From positions 17,262,501 to 17,326,500 of the forward strand of contig CM037459.1 in the NCBI GenBank assembly GCA_021014325.1: a stretch of DNA of 64,000 nucleotides. The letters run 5' to 3'. Shown one piece after another: positions 30,691 through 43,400 of the stretch (positions are counted from its first letter, which is position 1; every line of letters begins with the position of its first letter). The notes beneath the pieces are model-generated. The model made no database searches and was not told where the DNA came from. It worked only from the letters and a program-made list of their open reading frames with translations. Source of the stretch: Plazaster borealis (Eukaryota; Echinodermata; Asteroidea; Forcipulatida; Labidiasteridae). Both the position numbers and the translations under genes were made by a program.

Positions 30691-33600
30691 GATTACATTT
30701 TATTTTATTTGGTTACTAAAGTGGCATTTCTATGTAACTCAAAAATCTCCCACAAATGAACATGTATGCCTGTTTGTGATGAGACAGTGCAAGGTAAATG
30801 ACTGATTAATATTTGTTTGTATAAAGTGCTAAATAATGACATTGTCAAAAATTACTGATAATCAATTGTCCTGGTAAGTCATATCATTTTTAGAAAGGAA
30901 TTTAAGCATAAATTGGACCAATTCCTTGTTTGAAACTGCTTTTATTGTGCCGTTAAAAATAGTGTTGTAATTGATGAATTCTGGAATTTTAATGTCATTT
31001 TTTATGCCCAAAGTTGATAGCTAATCAATCAATTTGGAGCTTTCCTGTCTTGGTGAACCACACATGTTTGGAATGGTTGGCTATTGAATATTACATAAAA
31101 TTGAATTTAAATGAAAATTGATATGAATTCCATGTAGGCCTACAGGCGTGGTGTATACGTGGAGGAAGGAATTCAATCAAACTTCAAGGAGTTTATTCCC
31201 CTCATGGAACACATTGTCCCGTAACTCCTGTGAAATAATGAATACAAGAATTTTCTGACAGAACTAAATACTTGCAGATTAACAAACAAATAATAAACAA
31301 AAAGTTATAGAATCGTACAATTGAAATTATTTATCCACTTTTGTTTTCAAACAATCAAATAGCATAACTCAGTTGTGCTTGAGTAGTTTTAGGCCATTAA
31401 ACAGTTACAGTGTACTGTGTAGTACTATGATTAACTGGACAATCATCATTTGAAAGGAAAATACACGTATGTACATCATACAATTCAATTGATTGATCTA
31501 TTTATTTATTTGCTTGTTGCACGGGTGTGAACTTGTTTGAACAACAGAGATCCAACTGATGATACCCAGCTAATTATTGACAATAATCATAATAATGCTT
31601 GATTACACACTACACTGTACCAATAACATTAAATGATTGTGGAGCTTTATACTGGTCTTAAATTCCATGGAGACCACAGGCAGGGTTTGTGTTTCCATGG
31701 TCTTGGCCTTGAAGCCCTTTATAAATGTTTCCCATGAATTTTATACGGAAGCTTTGATTTCTCTGGGATAGGGGCTTTATTAATAATACCAGGGCTGCAA
31801 TAATGAAGTTCCAGGGTCACCTGAGTGTGCAATGAAATCAAATCAAATATATTTTGATTGAAGTTTGAGGTAAACTCTGTTTGTTTTAAGAAAGCTCTAT
31901 ATCAGTGCACTATAATCTTACAATATGTAAACAAAAAAATAAAACGTTATTTGTGAGCATCCTGTAAATATATATGAATTAATGATTTACAGATTTAAAA
32001 ATGTTCATTTTTTGCTAACAAAACTGGAAACTGTACTCTTTGTGTTGAAATGATGAGCTATATTGATTGATTTAACAATTTTAAAGACAATGAACAGGAT
32101 TGGTATTTATTGTAAAACTAAAAGAAATATATACATTAAGAATAAGATAAGTTTCAACCTGAAAGCTGATTGATTATAAAGTTATAAACACTAGTAGGGC
32201 CTATGCCTACCAATGCTGTACAAAATATGTCCATCTGAAATATTGTAAAAGGGTACACGGCGAGTACTTGAACAAGCCAGAATTCACCTGTGATTATTTT
32301 ATTGCCACATTAAAAATTTAAGCTCATTATAATCATGCACAAAACAAACCTGATAGGCCCTTTAAATGTGCACTCAATTCATGACAAAACATAATGCATT
32401 TTCAATGTATTCACTAAAACATGACAGCTGAATTGGATGACATTTTCACAGTTTAGGTCTTTGATGTGTACAGAAAACTACAGGATGGGAATTAATTTAC
32501 TCAGGTTGCAAAAAAACTTTGATGGACTTTCCCTATAATTTGAAATACAATTTTGTCAAAGAATTGAAGCAAGTGATATCATCAGCTTTGCTTACAAATA
32601 CAATGAACTGTTGGCATTAGCAAGGTTGAGTAGGCACTGCTTATTGTGTATAATGACACTCTTCAAAAGCACTGTAATTTTACGATGCATGCATGCTCAC
32701 TGCATGCACTGTGTGACAGTATTGGCATCATAATATTGGCAGTGATGCGTGTCAAGAACCTACAAAGGATTTTATTGATTAACCTCAATCACACTAAATC
32801 ATGCTGAAGTCCATCATTTCCATCAAATAGGCCTAATAGAACCATATTTGACGTTTAGTTACCTTCAACAGAGAACAAAGAACCTTCACTCAGTCAGACG
32901 CATGATCCCATCATCTTTGTCTTGAAATCAGCAGGGCTACACATGTAGGTCAAGCTTGTCATACTAAGATCTTTGGTAGGGGTAGTCATTTATTATTGTA
33001 GAAAATACAATCTTTGGTTTGAAATGTAAGCAAACTTGACAATTCAGGAAAACTAAATATTAAATTCCCCTTACAGACATAGTGCCCCCTACTTACATAT
33101 AATGCAGTGTAATGGCACCCTCCTTTGTTCAACTCTTTGTCCTGATAAATGTGGACCCCATTTTTTCCCTTTGTGACAGCAATCATTGACCTATTGTCCC
33201 TTTTACTATAGTCCTCAGTTTGAATGTCAAGGTACATGCACACACAATTGTATGTAAAAGTAACATGTACTGCTTCTTGTATACTGTGCAATAACATGTA
33301 CATACATGATGAAGTGATATTATGATCATCTTGACTTGTGACCCCCTATCTTCCCTTGTGGTAGCTTGGGTCAACAGCCTGATAGCATCATGCTTGTGTA
33401 CTGACACTGACTGTGTTATGATTGAGCTTTGAAACCTTGCCAACACAATGAAGGCTCTCGCTGCTGTAGTCTTTTTTATGTAGACTGGTAGAAGAGCCTC
33501 ATCTCTTATCCTGTATGGAAGATGGAACTATGATAAGCAGTTTGCATCTATTTTAGGTCATTGCTCTTTGTATTGCATGCTCTTGCTTCATGCACTTCGT

Positions 33601-34192
33601 AAGTACAATTTCATGTACTACATTCGTACAGTGTACATTATGTATTTTTTAGTATGTTTGTATCATGCAGGTAATCTCATTTTACTGAGCGTAGGTGGCC
33701 GTTGTGTACATTTTAAGAAACTTTGTTCACATCTTACATTTGTGTAAAAGTGCTTAATTTTCAGTTTTGATAAACAGCAAACAGGAATACATGTGTTTTG
33801 TCATATTTCTGACATGTGTGTTTCTGAATCCAGGAGAATATTGGAAAACGTGTTTGTCAACAGAGTGTGATAATTGCATGGAATATTCTTTCCTGATGTA
33901 ATTGTAGAAGCATGTTCAAATTCTTGCATTCACATTAACTGAAACCTTTGGACACTTACAGGTTAGTCACTTTATGGGTCTCTTCAAGTTCATACTGGTG
34001 CATACAACTGATAAGTTTTTTTTGCATCTGATTTTTTTGCCAAGTATTTATCCAGTTCATGGTAATGCCAATACAATAAATGATTGTTCTTACCCCGAAA
34101 ATGTCAGGGTAATGAAGTGAGTACAGGGTAAATAAAAAAACGGGTGTACATGTATGTCAAAGGGACAGATAGGTTAGGCTGAGAAGCAACCC
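30691..34192. other. Intergenic, no recognised gene
   Basis: AT-rich DNA without recognised genes or elements. Open frames at 32986-33303 and 33183-33446 on the minus strand are not supported by family or splice context. Confidence 0.4.
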
Positions 34193-34259
34193 CCCCCCCC
34201 AAAAAAAAAAATTGCGTGTATCGGCCCGATAGGCTAGCTTGTGCATGGGGAGAACCCTG
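34193..34259 (+). mobile_element. Solo end of a CAGGGTTCTCCCC-type element
   Basis: It ends TGCATGGGGAGAACCCTG and shares GCGTGTATCGG and GCTAGC-TGTGCATGGGGAG with the right end of 45402-45688. It is preceded by poly-C and poly-A runs; the other end is missing. Confidence 0.6.
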
Positions 34260-36559
34260 AGTCAGCAACAATAGCAAAATACTTTATTTTATATCACCAT
34301 ACTTTACAACCAAAATATTTCCCCCCAATAATGTACCATGTGTACATTGCAGTGTGTAGAAACACTTATTTCTTTAATATCTCCCAGCAGTGAACTAATC
34401 AGCATCATACAATGCAACATTGAACTAATTTGCTTTTAGGAGTTGATTGTAAATAAATATACCCAACAATAAGTCAGTAAAATTAAACTGTTAATTTTAT
34501 AGGAGAATTATGTAGGACTTTTTGCTTTCCCCCTTCCACAGTAATCTTTGTAGTTTTTAATCGTGAAAATGCTGAAAACTTGGATGGCCCGTCAAATGAT
34601 TCAGAGAAAATGCCATTATTCCAGTTAAGTTGTAGGCCTATATTGTCACCAATACATGTATCCACTTGAAATAACCCCAATATGGCACTTCAAACCTGTG
34701 TCTTTAAATGGTGAGGGGACTGAACATTTACTGAATTGCTTGAAATCTTAATCAATTTGCCAAATACATTGTAATTGATGCAAGCTTTCCAGAGACAATT
34801 TTAGAACATAGACTTCCTTCCCTTTAAAGGACTTACTCAGCTCAGGGGACTATTTGCATCGGTTCTGCTTGCGATCCAATTTAAACCAGCTCTCTGAAAA
34901 ATCTTTAAAAATCCCTTGGCTCAAACCTTGGAAGTGGTCGGATGTAGCTGAACATGTGCAATACAGTTTAGTATCCATTACAACCACCATGGAGGAAGTT
35001 GATTAAAAAAAACCTGAATGTTCATGGGGTGTGCTAGATTAAAATAAATATCAGTTGCTGTCTGAACTGTAGGGCCTACATCATTACAGGCAACAATGTT
35101 TTCAGCCCAAAACAACAGGACTAAATAATTGCACTATAGGTCTCAGCAAAAAATATCTGTACCCATCCCATCTTCGTTCAAAGCAGTTATCTATACCATC
35201 TTTTATATTTTATGAAATACTGAAAGGTACACGTGTATGCAATATGTACAGTAGTAATATACTGGTTGCAGTTAGGAATCAGGATCTAAGCAAGGGTCTA
35301 GGTTCTTGCCAAACTACATGTTTAAAAAAAACGTTTACGTACACTTCCTCTATGATGACTCCACAATTATACTTCGTAGACAATAGACTGTGCAAGTCTC
35401 GCGCGCATTTGAACTTCCGGGACCGTTGTGGTCCCAACAATATGGAGTTTTACGTGGGCGAGATTTTGTTTCGTCAATTATTTTAGTTGAACGTAGTTTA
35501 TGACTATGAAAATTATATATGTTGTTGGGAATGTAATACCTAGTGATACAAAATATGAAAGTAAAACCAATTCAACAATATAACGCAGAAAACCCGAGAA
35601 TTTATTCTTGACCTCAGCTTCCGGTTACTGCAAAAAATTAAGAATTTTGTGCTCACCTCCGATCGCAAAACTTATATAAACGCTGGTTCTGGATGCACGA
35701 TGATAATCGCCAGATGCTGTAATTGCATTGCAGTCTATGGTTGTTGAGGCGTCAGCGTCCTCTATAAACAGCGCCAAGCATTAATTTTACGCCCATGTGA
35801 CCATCGCGAATCCGCGTAAGGGGTTTCTAAAAAGTTAAGATCAAATAAGCATCCTTGTCCCAAAGTTTTAATTTTGTTTGAATAATAATTAGCACATTAT
35901 TTGTGTATTTAATATAAAAGCTAACACTAATTTTATGAAAATTGTAATGAGTATTTTTGTTGTTCAGATTTTGTCATTAGATAAAATTTAAAACAAAGAT
36001 TGGATTTCAGAACAAAAATGTTCTTCGTTTGATGTGTTTTCTTGTTCCAATACGCACAAGACTTTTACACAGTCTATTACGGTGCCAAAAATCACCCGTT
36101 GGAAATGAGCAGTCTTGAAGCTTGGTACTAAATTAACTACCAAATCTACATAAGATTTAAATGTGATGTGGTTGATGTACATATTGTTATGTCAGCCATA
36201 TTAGGCGTTAATGAATGCATGGCATAATGACACCATGTAAATGTCATGAACTGCACTGTTACTAATTGAACCATACAATATAAGGCTGGATTGACAGGAT
36301 ATTATGAGCCTTTATGATCTAAGGACATCGTTGTTCTTTATTGTGTATTGCACTGAGGGAAACATGACAAGATGCTTGTTTTAATGTTAGACACAGGTGT
36401 ATGTGGGTGTCTGATCTCTTGAAAGGAGGGCAAGTGGTTCTTACCAAGTCCAAACATCCAATCTGTTAAATCAAAGGTTATAAATGTGGATTCATCGGAC
36501 GAACTGTTAAACAAAAACCCCACATGTTCTTTTAAAACTCTTTTGTTCGCTCTGTATTC
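34260..36559. other. Intergenic, one CpG-bearing stretch
   Basis: About 35395-35470 and 35640-35830 carry more CpG than the surroundings, with a short palindrome GGGACC-GTTGT-GGTCCC. I see no gene start there. The rest is unremarkable AT-rich DNA. Confidence 0.35.
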
Positions 36560-36660
36560 CTGTGTGGCTACCAAACCAGAAAAATCACATACAGTCCCTT
36601 GAAACCGTGCAAAGAAGATTCACTCATTCCTGTTTTTCATACAGAGTTGCTGAGTCCCTT
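36560..36660 (+). pseudogene. Possible LINE reverse-transcriptase fragment
   Basis: The plus frame reads HIQSLETVQRRFTHSCF, resembling the I-xx-LExVQRRxT block downstream of the reverse-transcriptase core in many LINEs. It is only about 30 residues long with no other matching blocks. Confidence 0.35.
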
Positions 36661-37184
36661 ACACATGAACATTATCCAATTTTTGTTGTAACTCACTTGT
36701 TTTCTATGTTTTGGTCAATGTACTTCCTAATCATTCCATTTTAAAGGTTTTTATCATTAATGTTTTCTTGAATGATCTTGTGTGTATATAAATGCGTATT
36801 TGTAATGTTTTTAATTGATATTTATATATTTGTTCAGTTTATTGTTGTTATTTTTTTTTAAGACCAGCTGGAGAGGAGAGCCTCTAGACAGGAACGTTGT
36901 TTCTTTTATGCAATCCTTCAGGTTCCAGCTGGTTCTCTTTCCTTCCTCTGTATTTCAATTTCTCTTGTTGTATCTTTACTATTTCTACCAGTTTGCATTA
37001 TTGTACTTTTTATCTTCCGGAGAAATGAAATAAATATAAATATACAATCTATTCAATGATTTAATTTGAATTTTATGTAGATACATGTACATGTAGCCAA
37101 CCAAAAATCAATATCATCTGTCATGATACACAACCACCATACATCTTGTAGTATCCTGCCTAATTGCTAATTTGTTTTTCTTCA
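36661..37184. other. Region upstream of PAM, no recognised content
   Basis: T-rich sequence with no supported gene. Confidence 0.4.
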
Positions 37185-37266
37185 CACAGACAGAACAACC
37201 TTGTTCTCTACCCTCCATCTACTTTGCACAGACAGAACAACCTTGTTCTCCATCCTCCCATCTACG
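37185..37266. repeat. 42-bp direct duplication before PAM exon 1
   Basis: Two copies of CACAGACAGAACAACCTTGT followed by TCTC, then a CCTCC and ATCTAC segment, lie 210-290 bp upstream of the PAM start codon, possibly in the 5-prime UTR or promoter. Confidence 0.7.
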
Positions 37267-37473
37267 CATGGAGTGAGGAATTACCAACAATTGGATAATT
37301 ATTGAACCCTGATGTAATTTAAATGCAGACTCTGGTGAGAATACACTTGTAAACATATGGAAGAGACGAGCAAATAGAAAGTTCCACTCTACACACATCA
37401 GGGCATCCTCCTGTCAAGGTGGAGACTTGTTTTCTAATTATAAGAAACAGCCGACGTTGTCCTCTATTCCGTC

Positions 37474-40400
37474 ATGGATTCGTGCTCTCTGTCACGTATT
37501 CTCCTGGATTTGTTTTTCCTCTTGGCTGTTTTGGGTATTTGCTGTGGGCAATATGACACCTGGAGTAGGGACATGATGCGTCGCCATGGTGACGGTGATG
37601 ATGATGAATCAGAACCAGATGCAAACTTTTTTTACATCGATGCTTTTATGCCTGGAGTAGTTATCGATCAGGTACTACACAATTTCATCAATTTATTTAA
37701 ATGATTTTTGAGCTTTATAAATTATTATTAGTTTTTTATAAAACTAGGAATTTGAATTTTAGAATTTGATTTTCGACATCCCAAGTATTTTTTGAAGCAA
37801 AACAGATTTGGAAAGTAGACAGATTAGAAATGATAGTATTAAATAAAAAACTTGGAACTCGCCGGAATTATTCAACTCTGACTAGAACTTTCAACTGGTT
37901 GGTTAATTTGGCAATCCTACAACTGGATAACAATGTAATGTATTGTTCTTGTTCATTTACCATTAACTTTACTAAGGGGGAATTTCCTTTATAATCAAAT
38001 CAACAGGAAATAATGAACTCTAACTGTATGAAAACATTGCACTCTAATCTTCGTGAGCTTGTAAAAGTGTAAGATTTCTTATTCAAATATAACACCAACT
38101 TTCTGTTGTTGTTTGCAATACAGTACAGTGTTCATTGGTTTATTTAATGTCAAGGGTGACAGCTGAAGAAGAATAGGGCTTGATTTACAATAACACTTAA
38201 TTAAAACTACATGTAGAGTCCACAAAAACTAAAATAACCAATACATGTAGGCCTATGTGTAGTGTTAATAACATTTATTTAAAGATAAAGTTCTATTATT
38301 GATAATATTCTAAAATAAAGAGTTGAAGGAAACAGTTCTTGGATTTTAAAAAGGCACATGTACTATAATATTAAAAATACACTTTCCGTAGTCATTGCAG
38401 GCTTTACAATATTTATGAGAATTATACAATTTTCTCCCAAGATAAAAAACAATTGTTTTGTGCCTTGTTGCTCCATTTTCTACAGTCTGATCAGTATGTA
38501 TGTACATCAGTAATTGTGCCAAGACAAGATTCATATATAGGTGAGTATAAATTGTAGTTGATGTGACGAATATTCAAATAACTAAGAAAAAAGTTGATTA
38601 AAACAAATCACTTCAAAATCCAACCCCTGGATTGACCCGTTTCTTTTTATTTATTTATTTATTTATTTTCTTATGTGATTGATTACATCACAACCAAGAC
38701 AATCCCATTAGAATGAGACAAGGATTGTCAATCGTGTATTACATGTTTAGTTGAGTACACACGTTTAGTTGTTGAGACATTAAAAGCATACCTTACATGT
38801 CTGAGGGAGTTGGGATTAGCTGAAAGATTAGCTAAAAGAAAGTTTGCTCCTCCAAGATTGAATGACCAGTGCTTTATTTTAACAGTATTTAATCTTGTTT
38901 CATTTCACAGTGGGTTTTGAGCCACATGCCAGTATGAACACAGCCCACCACATGCTACTGTATGGATGCTCAGACATACAGGCAGAAGTAGGACATTTCT
39001 AGTAAGTAAAAACACCCACACAACAGGTTACACAACATTCTTGTTATTCATTTCAAGGTTCTTTGTGCAACATGACCCTATGTTGACCTTCATACGTGTT
39101 TAAGATTAGGTATAATGGGTTGAAAACTTGGAATATAACCTGCAGGTTCAAGGTAGCCTATTTTTGGATTTTCAATGGCGGGTCATATTGATTCGTTAAT
39201 TTAAAGTGAAAGTAACAGTTATTGACAATTATTTCAAACATAAGCCTACCTCTTTGCAATTTGTTTTAAATTGTTGTCAAGTCTGCCTTGTCAATTAGCG
39301 GTTTGGATTGCTTCTGGAAGAAACTAGATTGGGAAAAAACTGAAAGAATTAAGATTGGTCACATAATTCCAATTCGATAGTTAATTAAATAGTGTTTTTA
39401 TGTTCTATGATTTGAGAATATTTCAATTTCCTATCTACAATTCTTAGAAAATAGTTTGTTTTCTAGTTTCAATAAGATTGGTAGTTAGTGGGTTCCCATT
39501 TTTATACTAAAAAGAAATTTTATTTAAAATTTACCCAGTCAGTTTCCCTTGTGGTTTATATACAAATAAAAATTGTTGTTTAAATAAAAAGAGTCGCATC
39601 CCCTTAAGGTGATCCCCTGGCTGCCGCTTCCCAGGTTGTATCGTAAACTTGGATGTGCTCCCTGGCTACACGGAAGTTAACGATTTTATGGCTTCTGACT
39701 GGCACCCCCGAACAAAGATATTGACAAAATAGGATCACCGCTAACATAGGGCTAGATAGCTCAGTTGGTAGAGCACTGGCACGTTATTCTGGAGGTCATT
39801 GGTTCAAATCCAGCTCTAGTCAATTTTTCTTTGTTCAACCTCTAATTATTTAAAATTTGATATACAAAAGAAATTACATGTAGGGCCTACAGGCATAAGG
39901 TAAAGGGGAAACATTGAATTGGTTTCAATTTACATGGATCTACTTAAATCAAAAATGAAAATGTTTTTTTCCCTTTTTCTTGTCCTTCCATTTTCAGTGG
40001 GAAAATGCCTGTTGAAAAACCTTGTTGTCCTTGGTTTGGAACACATGTTCACATTGCCCTAGGACAATTGTTAATATGCTACTCCGACATTTTATTCTTG
40101 TAGCTTACAAGAAATCTTTTATGAAATAAACAGCCGGCAAAATTTTCTACAAAATAGCAACATCACCTGAACTTCTTAAAATAGTTCCAGTACCAAATGT
40201 TCGTTTTTGGGGGTCATAATTATCAACTATATTGTTTGTATTTGTGTATCCTATTCTGTGTACATTATGAAAATGTACAACTTGCAAACTTATCTTGATT
40301 GGAAACCTTTTGCAGTAAATACAAGAAATCAGATCAGTTATTGGATTCACATTTTGTCTTTTTTCATTGATTACAGTTATATTAAATTTGAAAGTTATGA

Positions 40401-43400
40401 ACTTACATATAAAATTAATGTTGTGTTCAATTTCTGTGGTTTAATTCTTCTAGTGACTGTGGTCATATGAGTACATGCAGAGGAAACGGTAAAATTCTGT
40501 TTGCTTGGGCAAGGAATGCTTCTCAGCCTTCAATACCCTCAGGTGAGTTTGCAACTCTTCCCTTCTTCCCAAACACACATTGATTGTAAATAAATTGCTT
40601 TGTAGTATAATTTAATGCCTATCATAAAACTTTATTATTTTCATTACTATTAATAAAACCAGTGATGCTTCAAAGGTGAAATAGACCTCAATGCACATGG
40701 CGTCATTTGAGTAGAGCATCTTTGGCTAGAGTTCAAAAGAAGGTTGCTCAATGCTCATTGGCCTATCCTGTGCGTTGCGTGTACATAGATGTGCGTTTCC
40801 ATGTTTCATCATCGGTTTTACCTCTAAGATGGAGGGTGATGATGTCAATGGGGTCTATTGAGTGCTGTATAAGTACCTTGATTGATAACCATATATAAAG
40901 CAACCTGTTATCAGGGATGCCAGTTTTCCGGCTATTGCCGGAATTCCGGCTTTTTCAAATTTTCCCCAAATTTTTCCGGCGCTCCGTGTTTCATCAGGCC
41001 GGAGAAAATTTATTTTATTGAAAACAGATTTCCGGCGCTCGTTAGGAGCGACTCGTGTTTTATGATAATGTTTTGAAAGCGCCCTCAAGCGTTCGTACAT
41101 GTATAAATGCCGGAAGTATTGAGCGAAGACTAGACTTTTCTGTGGAATGTGTGCGTGGTGCCGTATGATATGTATCGATGTATTTTGTGTGTACATCCAT
41201 ACACGATCTTTGGACCGTACATGAAATCGCTCTGAGAATTTTGTTTCGCAGACGATTGGCGTTACCGACTGAGTTTTTGGCGTTACATTGAGTCATTATG
41301 GATGTTGAAAGAGAAGCTAATTTGAAACAAATTGATCGAGGGGTAAAGAATAGGTTTAATTGGCGGTGGCTGGAGTCGAAAGACAGTGGGGGTTATTTTT
41401 TATCAGACTACATGAGGAAGATCGACAACGCGGGTAAATTTTCTTTTTCTTTATGTTTTATATAAAAAAATCGCTGTTATGTTTTTTATTGTTGTTTTGG
41501 TCTGAGCGGCGACCCCCATTCCTTCGCAGCAAATTTTTTTTCCGGCTCTGAAGGAAAGAGTCACTGGCATCCCTGTGTTATGCGTTGTACATTAGAACAT
41601 CATTCTTCCTTGATTTATGTAATGTCAATATTTTAGATTGTAACATACGGAATGCTCATTCTAATACACAAGACCAGTAACTTAACATCAAATCCAAAAG
41701 GTTGAAGCGTATGGGGTTAAAAATTATATTGCCAAAATCTGCCATATGCCTATCCAGTATTCATACCAACATTGTACATTGTTGCTCGCCTCCCTGCAAA
41801 ACTTGAGCATGACGGTAACAATATATTGGTTAAAACTGTATAATTATGTAAACCATTAATACTATAGGCCTACATTTTTACGCTTCACGTGTGTGTAAAT
41901 CAGCTCAAAATGAGAGAGAGTTTGGTGAGGAAGGAGGGGCCATATGAGTAGTGTATCACAAGTTTTGATTGTACTGTAAATTTTGAAGGGTCATCCTTTT
42001 TTTAGTTGATAAAATTCAGCCCAGGGAATTTTTTTTGTCTGGCTCTCTAAATAAACTGTAGTGTATTAATCTGAATTTGTCATTAATCTTGGTGCTTTTG
42101 TAATTAGTTGTATACTTAGTTGATATAGTGTACATGTACCTCCATGTGTAATATGGTAATGGCATAATGTTAGTTATGAATCTTACCATGTTGCTTAATT
42201 GTCCATAGAAAGTCGCCATGGTTAAGTTAGTGGCAAAGAAGCATGTCTCACCGATTCTTGTTAACATCCTTGACTGTGTTCGGTAATAATAGCAATTTTT
42301 ACAAAACATGTCAAGTATTACTAATAGTCCATGCACTTTAATCATCAGTAAATGAGTTATCATCGACCTGAATTTGTCAAAATGGTTTTGTGTGTTTTTG
42401 ATAGACATAGGGCCTGCATGTAAGAACAACACTATAGTCAACTTTGATTGTACATGTACATGTAGGGCCACAGGGACAGTGGAGTCACAGTGAACAAAGA
42501 GGGCTTCTGTGAAAAATGTCTGAATAACCATTTTTTTCTCTTCTTTATAGTCAGGGTTTTAGTTTGTCAACAATATTCCACAAAAATTCTGTTACAAAAA
42601 TTAAAAAGTCGCATCCCCTTAAGGTGATCCCCTGGCTGCCGCTTTCCAGGTTGTATTGTAAACTTGGGTGTGATCCCTGGCTACAAGACAGCTAACGGTT
42701 GCATGGCTTCTGACAGACACCCCCGATTAAAGATATTGACAAAATAGGGAGACCGCCAACATAGGACTAGATAGCTCAGTTGGTAGGGCACACTCGGCAT
42801 GTCAAACGTTAGTTCAAATCAAGCTCAGTCAATTTGTCTTTGTTCAACCCCAAATTTTTAAAAATTTACCCAGTCAGTTTACCTTGTGGTTTATTACTTG
42901 ATAAAAATTAATACAATGATGGTACTGGAACAATTTTGTAAACCCGGAGCAAACTGGTTCTAAACTTCTAATGCTACATGTATGTAGCATATTGGGCAGA
43001 TTTGCAATCAGATAGGGCTGATGTACAGGTATGGACAAATTCACCATTTTGAATTGACCTTCGTAAAAATGAAGAGAAAAGGTTCAACTCCACAGAAGGA
43101 ATCAAACACTTAGATCAGGACATTTGATTAAGCTTTAACATCCATAAAAATAACCTGCAATGAATGTTACAGTCACAGGTGCTTGTCTCAGATGCTTGTT
43201 TGGAAATTGTTTGCTTTACCGCTTACAGTATGTGATGCCTGAGGCTTGTAGCAATGCACATTATTATTTCAAGTCCCCCAGTTAATTTGTCCTGGGTTGT
43301 ATGTGTGAACCTTGTCACCAGTGCTAGCATACAGCCAGAGGGTTGCATATAAGACTCTCATCTTGCGGCCCATACAAACCCATACTGTCTATCCACACAT

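Noticed and set aside
39751..39825. Functional tRNA gene
   Set aside because: A and B boxes are present, but acceptor and anticodon arms do not pair well, and a second copy shares the flanks, so it is a repeat module.
42016..42531. 171-codon minus-strand open frame, the longest in the window
   Set aside because: No family resemblance, no promoter or splice context, lies antisense in PAM intron 4, and composition is like the surrounding AT-rich DNA. A cross-species comparison for purifying selection would settle it.
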